Shown: positions 50,544-60,461, counted from the stretch's first letter. The stretch is 64,000 nt of DNA from Hymenobacter sp. CRA2 (GCF_002007105.1 NZ_MVBC01000002.1:558001-622000); one strand, 5' to 3'. Numbers and translations: made by a program. The notes: generated from the letters alone by a model not told the origin.

Positions 50544-52532
50544 ACCCACCGGGTTCTGCACCTCGATTTCCAGACGCTCCAGCTTGGTAATGGGCACGTA
50601 CTGGTTATCGTGGGCCTGCTGCGGGTAGCCGATGCCTTGGAACAGCGTGCCCGATACCGGCCCGGAATTGGCCAGGGGCAGCTGAAAAGCCGGGCCGTTC
50701 AGGTACAGCTGGGTGCCGAAGTAGTACAGCAGCTCGTAGCCCGAGGCGGCAAACACCGAAGGCGGAATATTCTGCTGCTGGGTGTAGAGCTGGCGGAAGC
50801 GGCGCACGCCCGGCAGGGTCAGGTCGAGGTACTTGGGCTGCACGAAATACACGGCGCGGCGGTCGAGCTGGCCCAGGCCGATGCTGGGGTTTTCCTGCCA
50901 GGAGGCGTAGGTAATGAGCGGCACCGCCAGGCCCTGGCTCTGCATGATGCCGAGCGTGAACGGGCCGGCCTTGCGGTGGTCGGAGGCCACTACCAAGTGT
51001 CCGCCCCCCTTCAAATCTATACCGCCGAAGCCGGCGTTGAGGCTTTCGGGGTTATCAGAGTCGATGCGGCGCACGGCCAGCACTTTACCGCCGAGGGCCT
51101 CAAAGGTCTTCTTGTACGCTTCGGCAAAGGCCGCCTCGTCCTTGGTGTCTTCGTGAATGATGACGGCGGGCCGGGCTCCGCCGAAGGTGCGGTAGGCATA
51201 CTCCGCCGCCGTGCGCCCCTGCGTGGCCGTGCTCGGCTCGAAGAGGTAGTACCAGGCGTTGTCCTGCACCAGGGAGCCGTCCTGCGACAGGGGATTCACC
51301 GCCACAATCTGGTTTTGCTGGGCGTAGCGGGCCAGAATCTTGGCGCCCGACTTGTACACCGGCCCGATAATCAGGTCCATGCCGGCCAGCTCGGGCTGCT
51401 GCAGCAGCTGCTTGAGCTGCAGGGTGTCGGCGCCGGTGTCGTAGGCGTAGAGGTTGAGCAGGCGGCCCTCGCGCTGCAGCGAGTCCTGGGCCAGCTTCAT
51501 GCCGGCGTACAAATCGGTGACGAACTGCAGGCGGCGGCGCGTCTCCCAGCTCGGGTCATCGAACTCGAAGGGCAGGAGCACGGCCACGTTGTAGCTGGCC
51601 TTCTTCTGCGGGCGCGGCCGCGGCGTGTAGCGCGCGCGGTCCAGGCCGAAGCGCTGCACCAGTTGCTCCAGCTGCGGGCGGTCGGCGTCGGTGTACAAGC
51701 CGCCGAACACCAGCTGATCGACATAGGCCCGGGCCACGGTGGTGTCCTGGGCGTAGGTACGCAGCAGGCTTTGCCACAGAGCTTTGTCGCGCACGCGGGC
51801 CAGGTACGTAGCCTTCATGGCCATGCGCTGGGTCCGCAGCTGCGGCTCGGGGATGCGGCCGAGCACGTTCAGGGCATTGTCGGTGTCGCCCTGCTCGAAG
51901 GATACTTGGCCCTGCAAAAACAGCGCGTCGGACAGGCCAGCCCACTGCGAATACTCGTTGCGGAGCAGGTTAAGCATCTGCTCGGCTTCGGCCCACTTAT
52001 GAGCCCGGCTGGCCGCTATGGCAAACAGGTAAGCCGCCTCCGGCCCGCGGCCATACTTGGCGGCGGGCGGCGTGAGCGGGCGCAGCTCGTCCATGGCCAG
52101 CTCGTAGCGGGCCTGGTTGATGAGCGTCTTGCCGTTGCGGTAGCGTGTGTCGGGGTCGGTGGAGCCCAAGTTGGCCGGCAGCGGTGGCGTGGGCTTGGCG
52201 GCGGGCTTCGGCGCGGCGGGCGTAGTGCCAGCGCCCGAAGCACCCGTCGTTTTGGCCGGCGTGGTAGCGGGCGTTGCTTTGGGCGTGGTGCCGACAGGGC
52301 TTGGCTTCGCGCCCGTGGCGGGGGTGGTTTTCGGCGTGGTGGCGCTGGGCGTCTTGCCGGTGGCAGTGGTACCCGGTTTGGTTACCGTGGCAGGCTGCTT
52401 GGCGGGCGTAGGGGCCGGTTTAGCCGGGGTGGTTTTGGCCGGTGCCGGCTTGGAGGGCGTGGGTTGCTGCGCCAGGCTGGACCCGGCACAAAGCGAAGAC
52501 AACAGGAGGGCACACGCGAATAAGGACCGCAT
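50535..52532 (-). CDS. LpoA/LivJ-like periplasmic binding protein with TPR-like and Pro-rich regions
   Basis: A 665-residue protein. The ATG at 52532 starts a signal peptide ending near residue 22 (SLAQQ). Residues about 25-120 are an extreme Lys/Pro/Thr/Ala linker, residues about 125-310 are TPR-like helices (YLFAIAASRAHKWAEAEQMLN, GDTDNALNVLGRI), and residues about 325-665 are a periplasmic-binding-protein type I fold (YNVAVLLPFEFD, GMDLIIGPVYKSGAKI, PAVIIHEDTKDE). This order resembles LpoA, an activator of penicillin-binding proteins. An earlier ATG (52628) is excluded because a -7 box lies inside that stretch. It is located in the cell envelope. Confidence 0.85.
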   Translation of the reverse strand: MRSLFACALLLSSLCAGSSLAQQPTPSKPAPAKTTPAKPAPTPAKQPATVTKPGTTATGKTPSATTPKTTPATGAKPSPVGTTPKATPATTPAKTTGASGAGTTPAAPKPAAKPTPPLPANLGSTDPDTRYRNGKTLINQARYELAMDELRPLTPPAAKYGRGPEAAYLFAIAASRAHKWAEAEQMLNLLRNEYSQWAGLSDALFLQGQVSFEQGDTDNALNVLGRIPEPQLRTQRMAMKATYLARVRDKALWQSLLRTYAQDTTVARAYVDQLVFGGLYTDADRPQLEQLVQRFGLDRARYTPRPRPQKKASYNVAVLLPFEFDDPSWETRRRLQFVTDLYAGMKLAQDSLQREGRLLNLYAYDTGADTLQLKQLLQQPELAGMDLIIGPVYKSGAKILARYAQQNQIVAVNPLSQDGSLVQDNAWYYLFEPSTATQGRTAAEYAYRTFGGARPAVIIHEDTKDEAAFAEAYKKTFEALGGKVLAVRRIDSDNPESLNAGFGGIDLKGGGHLVVASDHRKAGPFTLGIMQSQGLAVPLITYASWQENPSIGLGQLDRRAVYFVQPKYLDLTLPGVRRFRQLYTQQQNIPPSVFAASGYELLYYFGTQLYLNGPAFQLPLANSGPVSGTLFQGIGYPQQAHDNQYVPITKLERLEIEVQNPVGIR

Positions 52533-52587
52533 AGGGGGAGAGGTCAACGAGGGAGACATAGCGAGCCATTCGGAATGGCTTGGCAGA

Positions 52588-52595
52588 CAAAGGTA
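52588..52595 (-). promoter_or_regulatory. -7 element of LpoA-like gene
   Basis: TACCTTTG on the minus strand, 55 nt before the ATG at 52532. Confidence 0.55.
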
Positions 52596-52802
52596 CGCAG
52601 TTGGGCAAGCCCACGATTCAGTTGGCACAGACAGCCTGCACCGGCCGAATTTTTAATGGACATTTAAGTTGACTTTAACGCGGCCTTAAGCTTGCATAGC
52701 TCTCTTTGCGGTTGAAACGAGCAGTTCAGCTCAGTTCCTCGCCTCTCTTTCAGGGTGCGGGTATTGAGCTTCTGCCAAGCCGCACACACCCTTATTAGTA
52801 CC

Positions 52803-54551
52803 ATGGCTGAAGCCTCTCCTACCGGTTCTCTCTCGCCCATGCAGCGCCTCTGGCGCCTGCTCGGCACCGAGCGCCGCGACATCATCTACCTCTACGTCTA
52901 CGCTTCCCTCACCGGTCTCATTGCCTTGTCGCTGCCGCTGGGCGTGCAGTCGGTTATCGGCTTCATTTCCAGCGGAGCCGTCAGCACTTCGCTGATTGTG
53001 CTCATTCTGTTTATCGTGCTCGGCACCCTGGTGGTAGGCGCCCTGCAGGTGATGCAGGTGTATCTGGTGGAGTTCATTCAGCAGCGCCTGTTTGCCCGCG
53101 TGGCCTTCGACTTTGCCGTGCGCCTGCCGCGGGTACGCACCGAGGCGCTGAACGGACAGTACCTGCCCGAGCTGGTCAACCGCCTGCTCGACACGCCCAC
53201 CCTGCAGAAGGGCCTGGCCACGCTGCTGCTGGAAGTATCGGCGGCGGGGCTGCAAATCGTGTTCGGCCTGCTGCTGCTCTCCTTCTATCACCCGGTGTTT
53301 ATTGCCTTCGGGATGCTGTTGGTAGGCTTGCTGGCGCTGCTGCTGCGCGCCACTGGCCGCCAGGGACTTGAGACCAGCCTCACCGAGTCGAAATACAAGT
53401 ACCACGTGGTGGCCTGGCTGGAAGACGTGGCCCGCACGGTGCACACCTTCCGGCTGGCGCCGCGCCACCGCCTCGTGCTGGGCCGCACCGACGAGCTGGT
53501 GCAGGGCTACCTGGGCGCCCGCCGCGGCCACTTCCGGGTGCTGCTCACCCAGTACTTCGGCTTCGTGGCGTTCAAGACGCTCATCACCGCCGGCCTGCTC
53601 ATCATCGGTTGCTGGCTGCTGATCGAGAAACAAATCAACATCGGTCAGTTCGTGGCCTCCGAAATCATCATCATCCTCACCATCAACGCGGTGGAGAAGG
53701 TGCTCATCAAGCTCGACGTGTTCTACGACGCGCTGACCTCGCTCGACAAAATCGGGACGGTGCTCGACTTGCCCGTGGCCCCCGACCACCAGGGCGCCGG
53801 CCTCGACCTGCCCGCCACTACGAAAGGCCTGGCCGTGGCCCTGCGCGAGGTGCGCTACCAATACCCCGGCGGCAGCCGCCTCTCCCTTACCGGCGTTACG
53901 CTGCAGCTGCACCCGGGCGAGCATCTGGGCCTGGCCGGCTACGACGGCTCGGGCAAGACCTCGCTGCTGCGCGTGCTGGCCGGCCTGCTCGACGAGTACA
54001 CCGGCCTGGTGGCCTACGACGGCGTGGCCCTGCGCGACCTGGCCCCGGCCACGCTCTCGCGCATCGTGGGCGAAAACCTGTCGCACCAGCACCTGTTCTC
54101 GGGCACCGTACTCGAAAACCTCACCCTCGATCAGCCCGAGGTGAGCCCGCAGGACGTGGCCTGGGCGCTGGAGCTGGTGGGCCTGCGCGACGACATCTAC
54201 GCCCGCCCGCAGGGTCTGGCCACCGCGCTGGGCAACGGCGTGCCGCTGCCCGACCACGTGCGGCAGAAGCTGCTGCTGGCCCGCGCCCTGGTGCGCCGCC
54301 CCCGCCTGCTGCTGCTCGACCACTTCCTGCCCGGCGTGGAGCCGGCCGAGCGCCTGCGCATCCTGCAGCGCCTGGTGGCCCCCGAGCAGCCCTGGACGCT
54401 GATTCTGGCCGCCAACGACCCGGCTCTGCTGGCCCTGTGCCCGCGCGCCGCCCTGCTGCGCAACGGCCAATTGGTGGCCGACGGCACCTACCAGCAAGTA
54501 TCGCAGCAGCCGGAGTTGCGCGAGCTGTTATCCATGAGGAAAGGAGAATAA
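52803..54551 (+). CDS. type I secretion-like ABC permease/ATPase with degenerate ATPase motifs
   Basis: A 582-residue fusion of a six-helix ABC membrane domain (about 20-320) and a nucleotide-binding domain. Walker A is intact (GYDGSGKTS near residue 377) and the Q-loop region reads SHQHLFSGTV. The signature LSGGQ is replaced by LPDHV near 482, the Walker B catalytic Glu by His (LLLLDHFLPG near 503), and the H-loop His by Asn (LILAANDP near 538). These positions are needed for hydrolysis in exporters, so ATP may be bound but poorly or not hydrolysed. HlyD- and TolC-like genes follow in the same operon. The ATG at 52803 fits the family start. Confidence 0.88.
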   Translation: MAEASPTGSLSPMQRLWRLLGTERRDIIYLYVYASLTGLIALSLPLGVQSVIGFISSGAVSTSLIVLILFIVLGTLVVGALQVMQVYLVEFIQQRLFARVAFDFAVRLPRVRTEALNGQYLPELVNRLLDTPTLQKGLATLLLEVSAAGLQIVFGLLLLSFYHPVFIAFGMLLVGLLALLLRATGRQGLETSLTESKYKYHVVAWLEDVARTVHTFRLAPRHRLVLGRTDELVQGYLGARRGHFRVLLTQYFGFVAFKTLITAGLLIIGCWLLIEKQINIGQFVASEIIIILTINAVEKVLIKLDVFYDALTSLDKIGTVLDLPVAPDHQGAGLDLPATTKGLAVALREVRYQYPGGSRLSLTGVTLQLHPGEHLGLAGYDGSGKTSLLRVLAGLLDEYTGLVAYDGVALRDLAPATLSRIVGENLSHQHLFSGTVLENLTLDQPEVSPQDVAWALELVGLRDDIYARPQGLATALGNGVPLPDHVRQKLLLARALVRRPRLLLLDHFLPGVEPAERLRILQRLVAPEQPWTLILAANDPALLALCPRAALLRNGQLVADGTYQQVSQQPELRELLSMRKGE

Positions 54552-54670
54552 GACAAGCGGCATAAGCCTGTCGGGCGCCTCTGGCCCCGTTCTCACCCAA
54601 CGGCCCTTCCGACAACGGGAGCAAGCCCTCAATTCCTCATTCTTCACTCCTACTTCCCTTTAGAATAAAA

Positions 54671-56065
54671 ATGGCTCCTTTTGCCGAACACCCCATCCCG
54701 GTCGACCACCCCGCCGCGGCGCAGTTCCGTGCCTTCGAGCAGGTGCAGACGCCGCGCACCGGCCGCGTGCTGGCGCGCTGGTGCGGCGGCCTGGGCGTGC
54801 TGGTTTTGCTGGCCGGCTTTCTGCCCTGGACCCAAAACATCCGTTCCACCGGCTCCCTCACCACCCTGCGCCCGCAGGACCGCCCCCAGACGGTGCCAAG
54901 CACCATTGCGGGCCGCATTGAGCGCTGGCGCGTGCAGGAAGGCCAGCTGGTACACAAGGGCGACACGCTCGTCGACATTGCCGAAATCAAGGACAAGTAC
55001 TTCGACCCCGAGCTGCTGGCCCGCACGCAGGAGCAGCTGACGGCCAAGGAAGCCTCGCTGCGCGAAAACGTGGCCAAGGGCCGCGCCCTGGAAAACCAGC
55101 AGGAGGCCCTGCGCACCTCCCTGCGCGTGAGCCTGGAAAAAGCCCAGAACAAGGTGGAGCAAACCCGCCTGAAGGTGAACAGCGACGAAGCCGAGCTGCG
55201 CGCTGCCCAGAACGACTTCGACATTGCCCAGCGCCAGCAGGAGCGCCAGGAAAACCTTTACAAGCAGGGCCTGAAGTCGCTCACGGAGCTGGAGCAGCGC
55301 CGCCTGAAGTTTCAGGAATCGACGGCGAAGCGCCAGTCGGTGGAAAACAAGCTGGCCGCCTCGCGCCAGGAGCTGATCAACGCCCGGCTGGAGCTGTCCT
55401 CCTTGCAGGCCGAATACCAGGACAAGCTGGCCAAGTCCGAATCGGACCGCCGCTCGACGCTGGCCTACCAATTCGACACGGAAGGGCAGATTTCGAAGAT
55501 GCGCAACGAGTACGCCAACCTGAGCATCCGCTCGGGCTTCTACCGCATCACGGCCCCGCAGGACGGCTACGTGGTACGGGCCCTGAAGGCGGGTATCGGC
55601 GAGGTCATCAAGGAAGGCGAGGCGCTGGTGACGGTGATGCCCAACAAGCCGCAGCTGGCCGCCGAACTCTACGTGCAGCCCATGGACATCCCGCTGCTCT
55701 CGGTGGGCCGCAAGGTGCGCCTGCAGTTCGATGGCTGGCCGGCGCTGGTTTTCTCCGGCTGGCCGGGCACCAGCTTCGGCACCTTCGCCGGGCGCGTGGC
55801 CGTCATCGACAACCTCGACTCGCAGGGCCGCTACCGCATCCTCGTCACGCCCGACCCCAACGAGGAGCCCTGGCCCCAGCCGCTGCGCGTGGGCTCGGGC
55901 GTGTACGGCTGGGCCCTGCTCGACGACGTGCCCATCTGGTACGAGCTCTGGCGCCAGCTCAACGGTTTCCCGCCCAACTACATCGGCACCGACAAAACCG
56001 ACAAAGCCAAATCCGACAAAAAAGCCGACAAAGGCGGCTATTCCTCCGAAGAAACCGAATTATGA
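54671..56065 (+). CDS. HlyD-family membrane fusion protein
   Basis: A 464-residue periplasmic adaptor. A single membrane segment lies at about 36-55 (GLGVLVLLAGFLP). A split lipoyl-like motif (IAGRIERWRVQEGQLVHKGDTL and ITAPQDGYVVRALKAGIGEV) brackets a long coiled-coil hairpin (about 115-280). A beta-barrel domain follows and the C-terminus is Lys/Asp-rich. It should link the ABC component to the TolC channel. Its last codons overlap the next start (ATGA at 56062-56065). Confidence 0.93.
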   Translation: MAPFAEHPIPVDHPAAAQFRAFEQVQTPRTGRVLARWCGGLGVLVLLAGFLPWTQNIRSTGSLTTLRPQDRPQTVPSTIAGRIERWRVQEGQLVHKGDTLVDIAEIKDKYFDPELLARTQEQLTAKEASLRENVAKGRALENQQEALRTSLRVSLEKAQNKVEQTRLKVNSDEAELRAAQNDFDIAQRQQERQENLYKQGLKSLTELEQRRLKFQESTAKRQSVENKLAASRQELINARLELSSLQAEYQDKLAKSESDRRSTLAYQFDTEGQISKMRNEYANLSIRSGFYRITAPQDGYVVRALKAGIGEVIKEGEALVTVMPNKPQLAAELYVQPMDIPLLSVGRKVRLQFDGWPALVFSGWPGTSFGTFAGRVAVIDNLDSQGRYRILVTPDPNEEPWPQPLRVGSGVYGWALLDDVPIWYELWRQLNGFPPNYIGTDKTDKAKSDKKADKGGYSSEETEL

Positions 56066-57672
56066 CCCATTTGCTTAGCCTGCCGCGGCTTCTTCGCCGC
56101 TTTGCCGCGCCGGTGCTAGCCCTGGGCCTGAGCCCCTTGCCCAGTCCGGCGCAGATTCCGCTGAATGCTACGGCCAAAGCCGCTGCTTTCGGCTCCCCGC
56201 TTACTCCCACTACCTCAGCCGCTCCGGCCACCTCGTCTTTGCCCTTATCCGGCTCCTCTGCTCTTTCGCAGAAGGAAGCGGGCGAAAAGGCTGACGAGGC
56301 GCCCGCGCAAAACGAGGCCTTCACCCTGGCCGACCTGCTGATCATGGTCGGCGAAAACCACCCGGTAGCCCGCCAAGCTGCTCTGCAGCCCGAGCGGGCC
56401 CGCCAGGAAGTACGCCAGGCCCGCGGCCTGTTTGACCCCGCTGCCGAAAGCAAGTTCTACCGCAAGGAATTCGGCGGCAAGGACTACTGGAACCTCTGGG
56501 ATAACACCCTGCGCGTGCCCACCTGGTACGGCCCCGACGTGAAGCTGGGCTACGAACGCAACGTGGGCCCACGCGTGAGCGAGCAAAACGCCACGCCCGG
56601 CCCCGGCCTTACCTACGTCGGCCTTTCGCTGCCTTTGGCCCAGGGCCTGCTCATCGATGAGCGCCGCGCCGCCGTGCGCCAGGCCCAGGCCCTGCAGGGC
56701 CTGGCCGAAGCCGAACGCCGCGCCGCCCTCAACAAGCTGCTGCTGGCCGCCACCAAGGACTACTGGAACTGGACGCTGAGCTTCGAGCGCCGCCGCCTGC
56801 TGCAGAGCAACCTGGAGCTGGCCGACATTCGCTACCGGGCCGTGCGCGAGCGGGTGCGCCAGGGCGACATGGCCGCCATCGACTCGGTGGAGGCCCTGAC
56901 GGAGCTACAAAACCGCCGCGCCCAGCTGGTGCAGGGCGAGGTGGAGTGGCAGAATGCCACCCTGCTGCTCAGCAACTACCTCTGGGATGCCCAGCAACGC
57001 CCCCGCGAGCTGCCCGCCACGCTCCAGCCCCAGCCCCTGCCCTCGGCCGCGGCCTGGCAGGCCCCGCCGGTCGTGCCGCTGGAAGAGCTGGTGCTGCAGG
57101 CCCGCCAGCAGCACCCCGAGCTGCTGAAGGCCCGGGCCAAGCTCGGCGCCCTCGACGTGGAACGCCGCCTGTACCAAAACAAGCTGCTGCCCAAGCTTAC
57201 CGTCGACTACAACCTGCTGCTCACCGGCCGCCCCTACGACGCGGAAGCCGGCTACGGCCCCACGCCCGTGTACCAGAACAACTACAAGCTGGGCGTGAGC
57301 TTTGCCTACCCGCTGCTGCTGCGCCAGGAGCGCAGCAAGCTGCAGCTTACCCGCCTCAAAATTCGCGACGCCAACCTGGGCCTCGACCAGATCGGCCGCG
57401 AAATAGCCACGGGCGTGCGCACCACCGCCAACGACCGGCAAGCCCTGGCTCAGCAGCTGGAAGTGCAGGCCCAGGTAGTGGCCAACAGCCAGCGCCTGCG
57501 CGACGGGGAGCAAATCCGCTTCGAAAACGGGGAAAGCAGCGTGTTCCTGCTCAACTCCCGCGAGTCCTACCTGCTCACGGCCCGCATCAAGCTGGCCGAG
57601 CTGCAGGCCAAGTACGCCCAAACCCAAGCCTCGCTGCGCTTTGCCGCGGGCGGCGCCCCGGTAGCCGAATAA
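56062..57672 (+). CDS. TolC-family outer-membrane efflux/secretion channel
   Basis: A 536-residue protein. A signal peptide ends near residue 32, followed by a low-complexity Ala/Thr/Ser stretch to ~85. The OEP domain then has two similar halves with long coiled coils (ALQGLAEAERRAALNKLLLAATKDYWNW, LRQERSKLQLTRLKIRDANLG) and short strand segments. It would form the trimeric outer-membrane exit duct of the tripartite system. Four-base overlap with the HlyD gene indicates translational coupling. The exported substrate is unknown and no RTX-like protein is adjacent. Confidence 0.93.
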   Translation: MTHLLSLPRLLRRFAAPVLALGLSPLPSPAQIPLNATAKAAAFGSPLTPTTSAAPATSSLPLSGSSALSQKEAGEKADEAPAQNEAFTLADLLIMVGENHPVARQAALQPERARQEVRQARGLFDPAAESKFYRKEFGGKDYWNLWDNTLRVPTWYGPDVKLGYERNVGPRVSEQNATPGPGLTYVGLSLPLAQGLLIDERRAAVRQAQALQGLAEAERRAALNKLLLAATKDYWNWTLSFERRRLLQSNLELADIRYRAVRERVRQGDMAAIDSVEALTELQNRRAQLVQGEVEWQNATLLLSNYLWDAQQRPRELPATLQPQPLPSAAAWQAPPVVPLEELVLQARQQHPELLKARAKLGALDVERRLYQNKLLPKLTVDYNLLLTGRPYDAEAGYGPTPVYQNNYKLGVSFAYPLLLRQERSKLQLTRLKIRDANLGLDQIGREIATGVRTTANDRQALAQQLEVQAQVVANSQRLRDGEQIRFENGESSVFLLNSRESYLLTARIKLAELQAKYAQTQASLRFAAGGAPVAE

Positions 57673-57791
57673 GCCTCCTGCCGCAGATATGCCTACTTCC
57701 GGTGCCGCCGGTGCTACCCAGCACCGGCGGCACCGTTTGGGGGGGCAATACGCAGGCAGCCACTTGCTTGCCGCGTGCCGCGTTTGATGCC

Positions 57792-57799
57792 TACTTTAG
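57792..57799 (+). promoter_or_regulatory. candidate -7 element of DUF1361 gene
   Basis: TACTTTAG, two bases off TAnnTTTG at the end, 68 nt before the ATG. Confidence 0.3.
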
Positions 57800-57867
57800 C
57801 CGGCGGCGCACGTACTTTCTGCGCCGCGCGGCCGTTACGCGGCTTCGCCCTACTCTGCCTTACCGCC

Positions 57868-58557
57868 ATGCCCAGCTTATCCCCTGCTACTTCCTCCGCT
57901 CTGCGCCAGCGCTTCGGGCTGGTGCTCATCCTGGCCGCGTCGCTGGCCCTGAGCGGCGTGCTCATCGTATTCCGGGTGTTCTGGACGCACCACATCACCT
58001 TCGTTTTCCTGATCTGGAATTTGTTTCTAGCCGCCATCCCGATGGGTCTGACGCTACTGCTGGGCCTGGCCGAACCCGCCACGCGCCGCCGCTGGCTGCT
58101 GCCGGTGGGGCTACTCTGGCTGCTGTTCTTCCCCAACGCCCCCTATATCCTCACCGACCTGCTGCATTTGGGCGAGTTTCCCGGCGTGCCGCGCTGGTAC
58201 GATCTTACCCTGATTCTCACCGCCGCCTGGAACGGGTTAATGCTCGGCTACGCGTCCCTGCTGGATATGCAGCGCTTCGTAGAGGAGCGCCTCGGCTGGG
58301 CCGCGGGGTGGATGTTCAGTTCCGCAGCCCTCACACTCAGCGCCTACGGCGTGTACCTGGGCCGCTTCCTGCGCTTCAATAGCTGGGACATCGTCACCAA
58401 CCCCTTCAGCCTGGCCTACGACATCCTCGATACCCTGTTGCACCCGGCCCACCATCCGCGCGCCTGGGGCGTTACGCTGCTGCTCGGGGCCTTTCTGCTG
58501 CTGGGCTACCTCACGGTGCGGGCCTTGGGGCGCCTGCAGCTAGCCGACCAGCAATAA
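57868..58557 (+). CDS. DUF1361 membrane protein
   Basis: A 229-residue protein with about seven hydrophobic segments. FFPNAPYILTDLLHLGEFP near residue 88 and GVYLGRFLRFNSWDIVTNP near 170 are the conserved stretches of DUF1361. Function is not established. The ATG at 57868 is chosen over an upstream in-frame ATG (57775) whose extra residues are not protein-like. Confidence 0.85.
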   Translation: MPSLSPATSSALRQRFGLVLILAASLALSGVLIVFRVFWTHHITFVFLIWNLFLAAIPMGLTLLLGLAEPATRRRWLLPVGLLWLLFFPNAPYILTDLLHLGEFPGVPRWYDLTLILTAAWNGLMLGYASLLDMQRFVEERLGWAAGWMFSSAALTLSAYGVYLGRFLRFNSWDIVTNPFSLAYDILDTLLHPAHHPRAWGVTLLLGAFLLLGYLTVRALGRLQLADQQ

Positions 58558-58686
58558 CCTCAAAGGCTCAAAATCCGGGTGAAGAAGCCCTGCCGTTGCC
58601 TCCCAACGACAACCGCCCCACCCGCTTCGCTCTAACGCGCCAGCCGTAAGCCAATCGGCTGCACCAGCGCCATCAATCGTCAGGCT

Positions 58687-58711
58687 CCCCCTCTCCTTTT
58701 CGGAGAGGGGG
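58687..58711. repeat. CCCCCTCTCC hairpin element
   Basis: CCCCCTCTCC (58687-58696) pairs perfectly with 58702-58711 across TTTTC, followed by CCGGGGGGTGAGG. This word set is a widespread intergenic repeat in bacteria. Confidence 0.6.
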
Positions 58712-58777
58712 CCGGGGGGTGAGGCGCAAGTGAGGCGCCCCGCAGAACGCCCCCATGCCGCAAGCACCCCGCCTGCG

Positions 58778-58785
58778 TATCTTGC
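58778..58785 (+). promoter_or_regulatory. candidate -7 element of dGTPase gene
   Basis: TATCTTGC, a shortened form of TATCTTTG, 7 nt before the ATG at 58793. Confidence 0.35.
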
Positions 58786-58792
58786 CCGCTGC

Positions 58793-60193
58793 ATGAAGCT
58801 CGCCACCTCCCCCACCCCCATGTCCTGGCCGCGGCTGCTCTCGCGCCGCCGCTACCCCGACCAGCCCCAGCTGCACATCGTCACCAACGCCGCCCCCGTG
58901 CGCGGTGCCTTCGTGCAGGACTACGACCGGGTGGTGTTCAGCTCGGCGTTCCGGCGCCTGCAGCGGCAGGCCCAGAACGTGCCCATGCCCGAAACCGACT
59001 TCGTGCACAGCCGCCTTACGCACTCGCTCGAAACCGCCTGCGTAGGCCGCTCCCTGGGCCGCCTCGGCGGGCGCCTGCTCATGGAGCAGGACGCGGCCCT
59101 GGCCGAAGAGCTGCCCCACTTCGATGCTGACTGCGGCGACATCGTAGCCGCCGCCTGCCTGGCCCACGACATCGGCAACCCGCCTTTCGGTCACTCTGGG
59201 CAGGACGCCATTTCAGCCTACTTCAGCAGCCCCGCGGCCGAGCCCTTTGTGCGCACCCTCACGGCTGCCCAGCGCGCCGATTTGCAGCAGTACGAGGGCA
59301 ATGCCGCCGGCTTCCGCATCCTCACGCATACCTACGCGGCCCACAGCAGCGGCACCGCCGGGCTGGGCCTCACCTACGCCACGCTGGGCGCCTTCAGCAA
59401 GTATCCGCGCCCCTCGGCGGGGCCCGCAGCCGAGCAGGCCGGCAGCGCCAGCGAACGGAAATACGGCCACTTTCAGACCGAAGCCGAACGGTTTCACCAC
59501 GTAGCTCAGGACCTCGGCCTGCTGCCCAAAGCCGACGCCAGCGGCTTCTACCACCGCCACCCGCTGGCCTTCCTCGTCGAAGCCGCCGATGACATCTGCT
59601 ACCGCATCATCGATTTCGAGGATGCGCTCAAGCTCGGCCTCATCGCGCCCGAGCAGGGCCTGCAGCTGCTGCGCGACATGCTCGCCGACCCCGCCGACCG
59701 CCCCCGCACGGTGCAGTGGTACGACTGGCGCGAGGAGCTAGGCTACCTGCGCGCCCGCCTCATCGGCAAGCTGGTGGCCGAAACCGCCGCCTGCTTTGCC
59801 CGCCACGCCCCCGCCATGCTCGTGGGCGAGTACGACGCCTGCCTGATTCAGGAGCTGGACTGCTGGCAGGCCCTGCAGGAAGTGCAGCAGCTCTCCGTGC
59901 AACACCTCTATCGCAGCCGCCCGGTGCTACAGACCGAAGCCGCCGGTTTCGAGGTCCTCGCTGGCCTGCTCGACGCCTTCCTGCACGCCACCTTCGACCC
60001 GACGGCCGGCGCCCGCTCCCGCAAGCTACTCGACCTGGTGCCGGCCCAATACCGCGCCGTAGGTCCGCAGGCCGACCTCTCCGCCTACGAGCAGATCATC
60101 CTGCTCACCGATTACGTCGGCGCCCTCACCGACCAAAACGCCCTCAGCCTCTTCCGCACCATCCGCGGCATCGACCTGCCAAAAGGCTTCTAA
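58793..60193 (+). CDS. dgt: dGTP triphosphohydrolase
   Basis: A 466-residue HD-domain enzyme. YDRVVFSSAFRRLQRQAQ near residue 45, HSRLTHSLETA near 75 and CLAHDIGNPPFGHSG near 122 give the histidines and aspartates of the metal site; DDICYRIIDFEDAL near 265 is a later conserved helix. Family members split dGTP (or other dNTPs) to nucleoside and triphosphate, which sets nucleotide pools and can limit phage. It is close to dcd, another dNTP enzyme. ATGs at 58793 and 58820 are both possible; 58793 fits the promoter spacing. Confidence 0.92.
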   Translation: MKLATSPTPMSWPRLLSRRRYPDQPQLHIVTNAAPVRGAFVQDYDRVVFSSAFRRLQRQAQNVPMPETDFVHSRLTHSLETACVGRSLGRLGGRLLMEQDAALAEELPHFDADCGDIVAAACLAHDIGNPPFGHSGQDAISAYFSSPAAEPFVRTLTAAQRADLQQYEGNAAGFRILTHTYAAHSSGTAGLGLTYATLGAFSKYPRPSAGPAAEQAGSASERKYGHFQTEAERFHHVAQDLGLLPKADASGFYHRHPLAFLVEAADDICYRIIDFEDALKLGLIAPEQGLQLLRDMLADPADRPRTVQWYDWREELGYLRARLIGKLVAETAACFARHAPAMLVGEYDACLIQELDCWQALQEVQQLSVQHLYRSRPVLQTEAAGFEVLAGLLDAFLHATFDPTAGARSRKLLDLVPAQYRAVGPQADLSAYEQIILLTDYVGALTDQNALSLFRTIRGIDLPKGF

Positions 60194-60461
60194 GCCGGAA
60201 GGTGAGCAACCAAGAGCGGTTCCCGCCCCCCTGTACCAGTAGCCCCGCGCTACGGCGCGGGCGTAGCTGAACGACAGTATGGGAACTGCACTGACTTGGG
60301 AATAGAACAGCAGACAAGAACAACAAACTCCCCTCCTCAGATGAGGAGGGGACGCGGCAAGTTTACTTGCCGCTGGGGTGGTTGACCGTCGTTGCTGACG
60401 TTGTTTTCATCCGACGCAGTTTTCATCCTTCCATCAGCAAGAGGCCCTAGTACGGCAGCTA

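Noticed and set aside
50610-52523. 637-residue plus-strand open frame
   Set aside because: Antisense of the binding-protein gene; its Gly/Arg-rich end mirrors the Lys/Pro/Thr linker.
52731-54497. 588-residue minus-strand open frame
   Set aside because: Antisense of the ABC transporter gene; very rich in His, Gln and Gly.
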